64,000 nt of DNA from Gordius sp. MW1 (taxonomy: Eukaryota > Nematomorpha > Gordioida > Gordea > Gordiidae), in assembly GCA_964036665.1 (NCBI GenBank), contig OZ038527.1, forward strand, positions 21,102,221 through 21,166,220, read 5' to 3'. The translations under genes and the position numbers were made by a program. Below the pieces are notes generated by a model that was given only the letters and a program-made list of their open reading frames with translations, made no database searches and was not told the DNA's origin. Shown piece by piece: positions 31,861 through 42,419 of the stretch (positions are counted from its first letter, which is position 1; each line of letters begins with the position of its first letter).

Positions 31861-33240
31861 TTCTTAAATATGACAAAGTGATTTACACTTTCGATCAGTT
31901 AGAGGTCACGTTAACGAAATCTCGTCAAGTCTCAAGTGCGCTTATGGAAATTTTGTCTCGACCTAGAAATCTTGTCTCGTCTTGACCCAGTTGGGAGCGC
32001 GCACCCCTAATTTAAAAGTTGTCTTAAAATTACTCAATATAAAATCTTTATTTATATTTACGCAAAGCATTTATTGCAAAGTATCAATATTAATAATTCT
32101 ATATACCCGCCTCAAAATGCAAATAAATTTAAAAGCCCTAAATTAGTTATTAGTATAGATACATAAGTGCAAACACAATGCGATTAAGCTGTGCACTGAT
32201 ACGCGACCAATAAAAGATGGTGGACTCTTTAAATTATTTAATTGCGACGTACAGGCTAAACACCGAATTTTATGATTGATCGTGATATCTCTTAGTCTAT
32301 GGATATCTCTGATAATTAGAAAACAAAGTAACATCAGTTACACACGCACTTTTGCTTGTCATAGTCCATTGTAGCTTTTAATCGCCTTTCTTGATTTGTT
32401 TTCTTCGTTTGCCTCCTTCGTCTTTAAACAATAAAACGCAAAATTATTTAAAAATATAGTCCGAGGTTTAAATAATTCCAGTTTTTAATAGTCATAGTAC
32501 GGCAACGATAATTCTGCTTACTGGGAGGGAGTATTTCCCCTTAAGGATTTTGGTAATGTCAGCTTATACCCTAGAGCTAATAAGTTTTTTCCCAAACTAC
32601 AACACATACAAAAATTAAAATATTAATATGAGATAATAATTTTTTAAAGTCATGATGATAATATATAAACGCGCTAATTAAAAGTTATTGTGACATCTGT
32701 GGCATTAAATTTAACATTCATCTAATTCTTATATAAATGGTAAATCAATTTTTGAATGTGCTAATGTAATTTTGCTTTATTAGACAGTTGATATAGACAA
32801 ATGTGATTTTTGAACCTTTACCGATTCTGATTGATAACTATTTAATTACTTATATGAAATTTTTATTTCTTGCTAGTGATAATTATTTTCTGTTAAAACA
32901 AAAGCATATATTTTAAAAGAAAGTGAACAGGGGTAAAGTTACTTTGTATATTTGTCCCGAAAGTTCTGTTGGTTTAAATCATCACCATTTGGACCTCAAT
33001 ACAAATTTAGCATGATCATAAAAAAAAATTAAAATCTGACTTAATTAAGATAAAGTGATGCTATTAAATGCTTTGACGGAGGTTTATTTTTAACTATTTA
33101 TTGGTTATAATTATTTTTGTAGTAATTTTATTAGCGCGAAGCGAAAAAAAGCGAAGTTAATTTTTGGGCTAATTTATAAAATTCTTCATTTTTTTACTAA
33201 TATCTTTATATTCATCGTGAAATTTATCATATATTAAGGT
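31861..33240. other. AT-rich intergenic DNA
   Basis: Apart from a short fragment of the CGAGACGAGA element (31,918-32,012, TTGTCTCGACC and TTGTCTCGTCTTGACC), no feature is supported. Confidence 0.5.
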
Positions 33241-33310
33241 ATTCATTGATAAGATACCCGAGGTCGGGTCGGGTCCGGTCTCGGGTCACCCGTGCAGTTC
33301 GCTTATCCTT
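33241..33310. repeat. Terminal fragment of the CGGGTCGGGT hAT family
   Basis: CCCGAGGTCGGGTCGGGTCC and TCGGGTCACCCGTGCAGTTC resemble the left end at 34,481 in reverse. No partner end. Confidence 0.5.
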
Positions 33311-33539
33311 TATAAAAATAAGATCAAAAGAGGATGGTGGTCGCGTGGCAACCATTCAACTGCGGAACCCAATAGTCTAGGTAGATAACCTTGGGTTTAT
33401 GCCCCCCCCCCTTAAATAACAAAAAAACAATTTAAATACAAAACCCTTAAAAATTTAAAAAATTTATATTTTGTCCCCCCCCCCTAATTGAACTTAAAAC
33501 GTTTTTACCCCCCCCCCCCTGTCTTTTGCTACAAAAAGT

Positions 33540-34165
33540 ATACAACGCACAATGTAAACATGGATCAAATGCCACAAGATTATAAGATTTATGCTTACAA
33601 ATTCGAAACAAAGCAACTGGGTATGACTATTATGTCGATCTCCTGCTGCTCCATTTTATATAGACCTACATCGCAAACAAAAATACAACCAAGATGATCT
33701 TTTGTCTTTCATGCAATCTAATGTTCCAAAGATAGCGACGCAACAAAAAGCCATTTACAATAAGATTTTTACTGTCAACGGATTTTTAACAATAAACTTT
33801 TTACATTAAAAAAAAAATAAAGATAAAGGAGAAGTCTTCTTCTTAGATGCTTGAGGAGGAACTGGTAAAACTTTCTTACTGACATTGCTCTGTCAACTAT
33901 TCGTTCCCAAATTAATATAGCCATGGCTCTAGCGCCTTCCGGAAGGGCTGTTACATAATTACCCGGTACAAAAACTGCTCATTCAGCTTAAAAATTGCCT
34001 TTAAACGCTTATTAATGTGAAACTCTAATGTGCAACATTTCCAGAACATATGGAATGGGTAGAGTATTACAAAGTGCAATCGTTTGGGATGAATGCACAA
34101 TACCTTATCAAAAATCGCTCCAATCGGTAATCGCAAGATTACAAAGAACACTCAAAGTTTAATAT
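33540..34165 (+). pseudogene. Helitron-type PIF1-like helicase remnant
   Basis: Broken frames carry PIF1/Helitron helicase motifs in the correct order: SFMQSNVPKIATQQKAIYNK, then FLDA-stop-GGTGKTFLL (Walker A, about 33,840), ALAPSGRAVT and TAHSA with KLPLN, then SAIVWDEC (Walker B, about 34,080) and KSLQSVIARLQR. The Walker A lysine is present but a TGA lies just before it, and there are several stops and shifts. Rep and zinc-finger parts are not found. Likely a dead fragment of a rolling-circle transposon. Confidence 0.75.
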
Positions 34166-34480
34166 CTCTTCATTTTGATACTATAGATTTTAGGCTATGA
34201 CAATAAACAACTATAAACGCTGTTCTAAAATATTTTCTATACATTGTCGAACATTATAACTAACTTTTATACACCAGTGCAGTGGTTTATAAATTTTTGT
34301 TACCCAACTATGCATATTAACGTTAACATCGCACTTTTCAACATATAAAATAACAAATACCTTATAAGTTTTTACTATTACAAATCTATTTAATTATGAA
34401 TAACCATGCCTTTTCCTATATTTTTTTACATCATAAACGATTGACCCGAAATTTTCCATAAATGTTTTATTAATTCATAC

Positions 34481-35622
34481 TAGAGAACTGCACGGGTGAC
34501 CCGAGACCCGACCCGGACCCGACCTCGGGTCGGGTTCGGGTAGAAAATTTGAAAATGATTTCGGGTCGGGTCCGGGTAGAAAATTTGAAAATGATTTCGG
34601 GTCGGGTCGGGTCCGGGTAAAAAATTTGAAAATGCTTTCGGGTCGGGTCAAATTTATAGAGTCGGGTCCAAGGTTTATACATTGTAAAAAACACGCGAGA
34701 TTTATTTTTTTAATTAATGTTAATTGCTAAGCAAAGAGTGTTTTTAAATATCGAAATGCACAATTAATTTGGATCATTCATTTATTTAATTCTCTTCCTC
34801 TTTTTTTAAATTTTAAAACTCCAAACTCTGAAGTGCTAGCTAATTCTCATCACTAATTCAAACTACATAAATTACTCCTGTTTTTAATTTGACTATTAAA
34901 AGGTAAAGTATTTCAATAAAGTTATATTTTAAATTTTTTTAGTGTTAACAGTGAAGTTTTAGCTAATCCTCATCGTTAACTTAAATTACATTTAATACAT
35001 AGCCAACTTAAAAGTAAGTTCTAATTTTATAAATGTTTCATGTGCAATTTTTTTTTATAATTACTTATAATTATTTTAAAGTTTCATATCAAATGAATTT
35101 ATCTTAAATTGCACTTCAAACTTAAAACATTTGGACAGTCACTATAAATTTCATCTTATTTACTATATTGATTATAATCAGCTAAATATTAATGGTTTCG
35201 TAATAACAATAAATGGATGTTAAATAGTTGTCTCAAGTCTATAACATATGAGCAGTTTACTTGATATTAGGAAACTAAAATAGATAAATAATTATGAGTT
35301 TTTTTTCACCATCCCCTTTAAAGAATACATATCATCATGGCTTTTACTAGTCGATTTAATTTTACACACAGCAATTTTCGCGCTCGAAAGTAATTTTTTT
35401 ATAATTTTTCGGGTCGGGTCGGGTTCGGGTTGAAATTTTTAAAATACTTTCGGTTCGGGTCGGGTTCGGGTAGAAAATTTGAAAATGATTTCGGGTCGGG
35501 TCGGGTCCGGGTAGAAAATTTGAAAATGATTTCGGGTCGGGTCGGGTCCGGGTAGAAAATTTGAAAATGATTTCGGGTCGGGTCGGGTTCGGGTTGAAAA
35601 AAAGTGACTTTGCAGTTCTCTA
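34481..35622. mobile_element. CGGGTCGGGT hAT element, 8-bp duplication
   Basis: Left TAGAGAACTGCACGGGT, right CTTTGCAGTTCTCTA, flanked by ATTCATAC at 34,473-34,480 and 35,623-35,630. Both ends contain arrays of CGGGTCGGGTCCGGGTAGAA-type subrepeats; the middle is plain AT-rich DNA. Non-autonomous. Confidence 0.88.
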
Positions 35623-35863
35623 ATTCATACTAATTATTTAGCTAATTAAGGACAAAGCCAAAGCAACGCTTGGCTGGGCACAGCTAGTTAATTAATATAA
35701 TATAACCGGTGTAATATCCATTTCCACGACGCTCAAAAAAATCGACATGCCAATCAAAAATATTTCTTAAAATCAGAAATTAAATTTTTATAGGCTAACA
35801 CAAACGTCAATCAACAGATGTTTTCAGTTAATAACCTAAGATATTCACAAATAATCATGGGCG

Positions 35864-37672
35864 TATGGGGAAATAGCGTTTTTAAGGAGCTAAAGCTATA
35901 GCACATAGTCACTTTAAGTGCTATAAGCTATAGGAGATGGGAGGTTTGAGGTGCTATAAGCTATAGGAGATGGGAGGGTTGAGGCGCGAGAGCTATGGGA
36001 GATGGGAGGTTTGAGGCGCTAGAGCTATGGGAGATGGGAGGTTTGAGGTGCTATGAGCTATGGGAGATGGGAGGTTTGAGGTGCTATGAGCTATAGAAGA
36101 TGGGAGGTTTGAGGCGCTAAAGCTATAGCCGATAGCACTTAAATGCGCGAGAGCTATAGCACCTGCGCTAACACTGGGAAATTTTTTTAATTGTTTATTT
36201 TATTTTTATTAAATATTAAAATACATCTGAATATATATTTTTTGCCCTATCTTACCAATCTAACTACGACTTATTTTAATATAAATTTAATTAAGTGTAT
36301 GACTTTAATTTATATATTTTGCATTGCTACTACATTTATTTTATCAATAACTCGCCCTCCCCCCCCCCCCTCTGAATGACGAAAAAAAATTTTCCAATGT
36401 AAAAAAACCCTTACAAATTAATAATTTTTTTTTTAATTTGCCCCTCACAAATTGAACTTTTAACCGTTTCGCCCCCCCCCCTTTAATCCAAAACCTGGCT
36501 GCGCCCATGTTTTCGAAAATAAAAATATTAAACCCCCCCCCCCCTTAAGTCATATCCCATCCCTCGTAGTCGTATTTTTATTTTCACTTATAATTTATAT
36601 GAATGAGGTAGGACTAAACTAGGGCGATTATGTAAATTGCAAGGTCAACACATGTTTCAATGAAAACAATAGCCCAACAATACATATGTACCTCTAATCT
36701 TGTGAGTTTTTTATTCTTAACAACGTAGATGAATTAATCTAACAATTTAAAATAAAAATGGAAAAGATAAATTAGACTAAATAGGAAAGTGGTATAAAAT
36801 CATTTTTGCGATTATCCCCACGAATTAAAATCCAATCTTTGATTCTTTTATAATATAATACCTATTTTTTTATTGCAAAAGGAAAGGGCGGGCCGAGCTA
36901 GAAATGAAAGTTGACGTAATGCAAAGTACATGGGCGTAGCTGGGGGGGGGGCAGGGAGTGCTAATATATCATAGGTGTAGCCAGGTTTTGGATTAGGGGG
37001 GGGGGCGAAACGGGTAAAAGTTCAATTTGGAAGAGGCAAAAAGAAGTTATTAATTTGTAAGGTTTTTTTTTGTTTTTTCGTCATTTAGGGGGGGGGGGGG
37101 GGGGGGGGGAAGGACGAGTTATTAATAAAATAAATGTAGAAGCAATGCAAAATATTTAAATTAAAGTCATACACTTAATAAAATTTATATTAAAATAAGT
37201 CGTAGTTAGATGGTAAGATAGGACAAAAAACTTATATTTTTCCATATTTAATATCTAATAAATAAACAATTAAAAAAATTATTCCCATTGTTAGCGCCGT
37301 GCTATAGGAGTAGCGCATTTAAGTGCTATCGGCTATAGCTCTAGCACCTCAAACCTCCCATCTCCTATAGCTCATAGCACCTCAAACCTCCCATCTCCCA
37401 TAGCTCATAGCACCTCAAACCTCCCATCTCCCATAGCTCTAGCACCTCAAACCTCCCATCTCCCATAGCTCATAGCACCTCAAACCTCCCATCTCCCATA
37501 GCTCTAGCGCCTCAAACCTCCCATCTCCCATAGCTCTAGCGCCTCAACCCTCCCATCTCCTATAGCTTATAGCACTTAAAGTGACTATGTGCTAGTAGAC
37601 ATAGCGTATTTAATAGGCTATTCCCATCAGCGGGGAGGTGCTAAGCGCGCTAGTGCTAAGCGTTTTCCCATA
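35864..37672. mobile_element. Foldback-like element: long inverted arms made of 32-33-bp tandem repeats
   Basis: Outer ends GTATGGGGAAATAGCG and CGTTTTCCCATAC are inverted. Each outer arm (35,880-36,170; 37,290-37,600) is a tandem array of GCTATGGGAGATGGGAGG-TTTGAGG-type units. The inverted match continues through non-repetitive DNA (36,177-36,390 against 37,077-37,287) and into G/C-run repeats with GGGCGTAGC (36,497; 36,930), so arms reach about 600 bp around a centre near 36,740. Long inverted repeats with tandem subrepeats are the hallmark of foldback elements. No ORF. Confidence 0.75.
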
Positions 37673-38072
37673 CTACTTAAAATTAAGCAAGATATATTAT
37701 TATTTATACAAATGATTACATTAACAATCATTTAATTATTTTATAGCATTTCTGGACTCCTTCTTCAACTATTGTGCCCTCTAGCCTTTTAATCAGTAAG
37801 CACTCATCTTTTTATTATTATCGATGATCTTTATCTAATATTTGATCTTCTTCATTGATACTCGACAATTCCCGATAAATTATCAATGAAGAACATCGAA
37901 TATGAGGGTAAAAATCTTCTAAAATATTTGATATATTTTATTAAATCTATACCAGTAAAAAGATTTTTTAAAATTATAAATAACTGCGACAAATAAAATG
38001 TTAATACATATATTATCAAATTTTTTGTTTTACGTTAGTATAATGCTAATTTAATGATGATTATTTTTTTAA
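37673..38072. other. Spacer upstream of the 338-aa exon
   Basis: AT-rich. A T-rich AG at 38,072-38,073 could be the acceptor for the exon that follows; a short open stretch with GTAAGC donor near 37,746-37,795 could be an upstream exon, but I cannot support it. Confidence 0.4.
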
Positions 38073-39125
38073 GTAGTATGGACTTGCATAAGTGTATCAT
38101 CGGGACACATGCCCTTTATATCCAATTTCGAAACTACCTACATAAGTGCCAACAATTCCGCCTTTTCCGTCCAAGTACCCAAAAATCAAACCGGTCTCTT
38201 CGTTTTGAACAATAACAACGTTAGAAATCATTATACCAATGACATAACCCTGACCCACAATGATTTCAAGCTTAATTTTGACGAAAAAATTAGAGAAAAA
38301 GTGAGACTACCCCGTCCTAGCCTGAATCCAGCACAACCCATTCTCAATGATTCATTGTACGATGGGGCTAGGTTTGATGAATTTAGTCACTTTTTGCGGC
38401 TGTTGATTGCCATGCATAATCAATTAATTAATAATCGGGACAATGAAGATAAAGATATGAATTTCAAAAACAGTAGAGGACGTAAGAGAAGAAATGGACG
38501 ACGTGTTAAGAGAACGATAGAACGTCGCGGGAGAAGACCTAAGCAGATTGAGACATATCGTTACAGGCGACCCGGGATTAATGTGGAACACAAAAAGTCT
38601 CATCGCTCTTACCGAGGTTCTCCAAAACAGTATAAAAATATTTTAGGGGATTACATCGATTTGCTAGAAAGTTTTATGGAAAATTACGGGATGGACATCG
38701 GTCAGACACCATTGGAGTCACCATTTTTCCAGCAATTAATGAACGACCCTAAATCTCAGCTAGGATTTTACGATAAGGAATTTTTGGAAAACACATTGCT
38801 CAACGTCAATCTCAACACCAACAGTTATAAGATGGACTTTGAGTTTGAAGGACAGGATTATGAGGATTCTGAAATAGAATTCCTACCTGCCGATAGGAAC
38901 GTCTCGATGCTTATGTCCATACAAGTCAAGATAATAGGACAAATTCCGAACGCAAAACCGTGGAAAGCGTTAACTTCTAATGCTTATCGGACGGTGGTTA
39001 TTGATATTCCTAATGTGGTGAGGGCTTACCCAGCTTTGAAAAAGACCAAAGCCAAACAAATGGTGTCCTTCATGAACAAAGTCGTTCACAAATTAGATAC
39101 ATTGGCAGCGAATTCTTTGCCATAA
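38073..39125 (+). CDS. Unrecognised protein, terminal or single exon (338 aa from the first ATG)
   Basis: I do not recognise this family. From ATG 38,109 the frame is open for 338 codons to TAA (39,123-39,125), and it remains open upstream to 38,073, where AG after a T run could be a splice acceptor. AATAAA follows the stop at 39,151-39,156, so this is a real 3' end. The protein has no cysteine. A central basic block (RGRKRRNGRRVKRTIERRGRR) contains dibasic RxxR-type sites and could be a nuclear/nucleic-acid-binding segment or a proprotein cleavage region. The C-terminal half is acidic (FEFEGQDYEDSEIEF) and ends in a helical-looking, Lys-rich tail. No signal peptide or membrane segment is seen. 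An intron-less exon of normal codon texture in AT-rich surroundings argues against a chance ORF. Confidence 0.7.
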   Translation, partial: VVWTCISVSSGHMPFISNFETTYISANNSAFSVQVPKNQTGLFVLNNNNVRNHYTNDITLTHNDFKLNFDEKIREKVRLPRPSLNPAQPILNDSLYDGARFDEFSHFLRLLIAMHNQLINNRDNEDKDMNFKNSRGRKRRNGRRVKRTIERRGRRPKQIETYRYRRPGINVEHKKSHRSYRGSPKQYKNILGDYIDLLESFMENYGMDIGQTPLESPFFQQLMNDPKSQLGFYDKEFLENTLLNVNLNTNSYKMDFEFEGQDYEDSEIEFLPADRNVSMLMSIQVKIIGQIPNAKPWKALTSNAYRTVVIDIPNVVRAYPALKKTKAKQMVSFMNKVVHKLDTLAANSLP

Positions 39126-39150
39126 TTATATTCTAAAGTTGGGAGAGCCA

Positions 39151-39156
39151 AATAAA
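39151..39156 (+). terminator. Poly(A) signal AATAAA of the 338-aa gene
   Basis: Canonical hexamer 26 bp after the TAA stop, in the expected orientation, followed by A/T-rich sequence. Confidence 0.55.
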
Positions 39157-39790
39157 ATTTATATTGCATAAAAAATGTCATTTTATATACCTAAAATTGT
39201 TGAGCACGACATTATAATAAGTTTCGAATTGAAATATGCCATCTTGCAAATTGCTTACAAAATATATAAACAAGTAAAATTTAATTTTTTTTATCGTTGA
39301 ATAAGTTTCCTTAATTCTTGATTTTATAATCAAGTGTTAAGTTGTTCTTAAATAAGTCATTTTCGTTTATACTTAGTATCATTATTTTAATTAGTAAAAA
39401 GAATAATAATTTAGATTTTTATGAATTTATTCATTTTGTATTTAACTTTAATATATTTTAATAATCTCTCCTGAGGATGGCCAATATTGATAAAAAGGTC
39501 AATGTTGCTCACTAATTTATAATATCTGTAAGCTTATTGTGAGATTTGCCATAAGATTTAATTTTTCGAAGCCTCAGTTGTAGTTTATAGTTGTTATTGA
39601 ACAGAAAAAGCTACAAATTTTTTTTAGTTGAAAGCTAAATTTAATTTTTTTAGTAGTTGTAATTTAAAACTGAAGGAAAATTAATTTACTTGTTTATTTT
39701 ATTTATGATTATAATACTGATTGCAATTTAAAAAAACTAAAGATACACATTAAATGTAAGTTGTTGGAAATGATTTATTCGAATAAATTA
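39157..39790. other. AT-rich spacer between the 338-aa gene and the U2-like gene
   Basis: Both genes point toward this spacer (convergent). No other feature recognised. Confidence 0.5.
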
Positions 39791-39975
39791 GGGCCAAACC
39801 TGGATATACTGCAATACCAGGTTGACCCGTAGAAAGAGATGAGCAAGCTCAGAGCTCCTTCCTAAAGCCTAAAAATAAGGATAATTTCTGGTTCCTCAAT
39901 GAGGAACTACCAGAGATTAAACTGATAAGAACAGAACTATACACTTGATCTTAGCTATAAAAGCCGAGAAGCGAT
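39791..39975 (-). ncRNA. U2: U2 snRNA-like gene, full length (185 nt), variant branch-site-recognition segment
   Basis: Minus-strand 5' end ATCGCTTCTCGGC at 39,975; then AGCTAAGATCAAGTG, TCTGTTCTTATCAGTTTAAT and, near the 3' end, ACCTGGTATTGCAGTAT with CCAGGT. Stem IIa is kept by a U-G pair (TATCAG/CTGGTA), stem IIb is a perfect GTTCCTC/GAGGAAC hairpin, there is an Sm-like ATTTTTAG, and stem IV pairs AACCTGG/CCAGGTT with the U2B''-binding loop. The segment that pairs with intron branch sites, GTGTAGTATCTG in ordinary U2, here reads GTGTATAGTTCTG: one extra base and a changed register. A TATATAAAAG box lies about 28 bp upstream. The variant may be a working divergent gene or a pseudogene; canonical copies presumably exist elsewhere. 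Confidence 0.85.
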
Positions 39976-40894
39976 ACATATGGAAAAAAGCCCTTCTTTT
40001 ATATACCACTAAATTTATGTTCTTTTATGGTAATTAAATATATTATCTTTAAAATCTTGTATTTGCATAATTTCAAGTAAATTGAAGGCAATAAGATGAG
40101 GAAAATGATTGTTATCTCAACTATAATAATATATTTTCATTTATTACTAAGTAATCAATAATAAAAATGTTCATTTGGAGTATTAATAAAAAGTAGCATT
40201 GTTAGCATCTATATTCTGTTTTATATTAGAAATTAAGAAAAAAGAAAAATGCCACTATATTATTTTGGTAAAGTTCACGCTTTAGATGCCTGCACGGAAA
40301 TGAAAGTTAAAATACTTTTGGGGTGGATTTAAAGAATGTCCGATCAGGACGCGTCAAAATTTATGAATTGTACCAAAAAATTTTTAGAAAACGCTACAAA
40401 ATATTTTAAAACCAACAACTTACTATCTTTTAAAATTAGGCTTTCATATATAATATTCTGAAATTAATTTAATCGAAACATATGCTTAATTTCCTTTCAG
40501 GAATTAATCTTTTTGTTTTGACTCCAATTTCAAATTTCTAATTCAAATTTGACTCGAGAAAGTTAAAATGTATTAACAATATTAATATTACTAATATTTT
40601 GTAATGAAACGTGTTACCTAAAAATATGACAAATTTTTTCAATTATTTAGTTTAGCTAAACAATTATACATTTTAAATTAATTAAATTATATGATGTACC
40701 ATTATAAATTAATAATTTTTTATACATTCAACCTTCTTTAACAATACTTTCTTTTAATAAATTGAGCATTATTTTCTTTATTCAAATTTAAATGTAATTT
40801 ATTAAATTATCAGTATATTTATTAATTTTAATCTTTAAAACTACTATTTTGAAATCTAACATATTTAATTTAAACATTTTCAAATAAAATTTAA

Positions 40895-40948
40895 AATTCT
40901 TTTTGGTCGAGTCGGGTTGGGGTAAAAATGCTTTGCAGGCCTCTACTC
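40895..40948. repeat. Solo end of the CGGGTCGGGT hAT family
   Basis: TTGGTCGAGTCGGGTTGGGG and AATGCTTTGCAGGCCTCTA match the right end of the copy at 49,520. No left end. Confidence 0.5.
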
Positions 40949-41373
40949 CTACTTCTATATATAAATTTTTTTGATCGAAGTTACTAATGATATTAAAGCT
41001 CAAAAATAAATTAATTAAATATCTCAAAAAGCTTAGTTATTTTAAAGCGCGAATTAAACTTTCTTATAACCAAGTTAAATCTTTACAATAAATTAGCTGA
41101 ATAAATATTGTAGCAAAAAAATGGATGTTTTTATTGCAAACTCTCTTACACTTAGAAGATTTCAAACTTATTTAGGAAATAGTATGTCAAAGATTGAATG
41201 GATAGGCACTATTAGCAATTCAACGGTAACTTGAACTTGATCCCAGCTCAGGTGAGATTCTTAATATACTATAGGCAAAAGAAAAATCAACATTGTGCTA
41301 TATTTTATACACAGAATATATTCATTTTTTTATATTATAAAAGTTATAGATTTTTTTGGAAGTTTTCCTCCTA

Positions 41374-41484
41374 CATAGAAATCCTGACTAAGTAGTCTGA
41401 TAGCAGCAGACATAGAAATCCTGACTAAGTAGTCTGATAGCAGCAGACATAGAAATCCTGACTAAGTAGTCTGATAGCAGCAGT
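41374..41484. repeat. Three exact 37-bp tandem repeats
   Basis: Unit ACATAGAAATCCTGACTAAG plus TAGTCTGATAGCAGCAG, repeated three times without visible change. It lies between the two U2-like copies. Confidence 0.95.
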
Positions 41485-41654
41485 TCTGAAAGGCTATTTC
41501 AAGGACACTCATCGGCTGGCCCTTAGAGTGCCAGTAACAACCAACAGCATAGACATATTATAACTCTAAACGCCAAACACCAAATAAGTTATAATTATAA
41601 GAATAGAAAAGATCTGAATTTAAATGGCTATTAAAAATTTTGTTTATAGATGGC

Positions 41655-41720
41655 GCTAAAATAAATAATACTAATACATTTTTTTAGTTAGCTTTTAAAT
41701 CCGAGTATCAAAGCATATCA
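41655..41720 (-). pseudogene. Decayed second U2-like copy with matching upstream region
   Basis: Minus-strand GTATATAAAGG, then a degenerate head ACTCGGATTTAAAAGCTAAC resembles TATATAAAAG and TCTCGGCTTTTATAGCTAAG of the copy at 39,975. The plus-strand sequence on the far side (41,721-42,020) also aligns with 39,976-40,310, including TTA(G/C)CATCTAT and TTTTGTTGGTAAAG-like blocks. The rest of the RNA is not recognisable. Spacing is about 1.73 kb. Confidence 0.5.
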
Positions 41721-42239
41721 AAAACCTACCTTTATATACAACAAAAATAATGTTATTCCATGGTAAACCAACAAATTAATATTTGAATTTTGCATATATA
41801 ATGATAAAATGATGCATCAAATTGAGGAAAACTATTATTTTATGGTTAAAAATAATGTAGTCATTTTTTTAAATTAATTTGTTAAAATTATGTTCGTTTG
41901 ATAGTTTAATTATAAAGCGTTGTTACCATCTATAGGCTGTTTTATATTAAAAATTTAAAATAGAGAATAGTGCCACAATATTTTGTTGGTAAAGCCAACG
42001 CGATGAGACGCACATCCAGAGTTTTTTATGGAAGAATATGTGGGGGGGGGGAGATTGCCAAAATAATTTCTAACATTAATATTTATAATAAAACAAAGAT
42101 CAAAAACCCGCAAATCCCAGCCCCATCGGTCTATGGGCCAGGACGGGCATCTGTCTTAAATTTTAATTGTCGGGTGGGACTGGGCAGCCACTACACAAGA
42201 TTCAGGCAAATCAGAGTATATGAGATTTATATATAGTCA

Positions 42240-42415
42240 TGGGCGTAGGGGGCAGGGGGGGGGGGGCAGCCCCCCCCCCTAAATGACGAAAAAATAATTT
42301 TAATGCAAAAACACTTAAAAATTAAAAAAATTCATGTTTTTCCCCCCTCCCCTAATTGAAATTTTTAACGTTTCGCCCTCCCCCCCCTAATTTGAAACCT
42401 GGCTACACCCATAAA
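42240..42415. mobile_element. GGGCGTAGCC inverted-repeat element with G/C runs
   Basis: CATGGGCGTAG at the left and CCTGGCTACACCCATA at the right enclose poly(G), poly(C) and TAAATGACGAAAAAATAATT. Related to 44,498-44,661. No coding capacity. Confidence 0.6.
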
Positions 42416-42419
42416 TATA

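Noticed and set aside
41374..41484. CRISPR-like array
   Set aside because: Head-to-tail 37-bp repeats without spacers in a eukaryotic genome; a simple tandem repeat.
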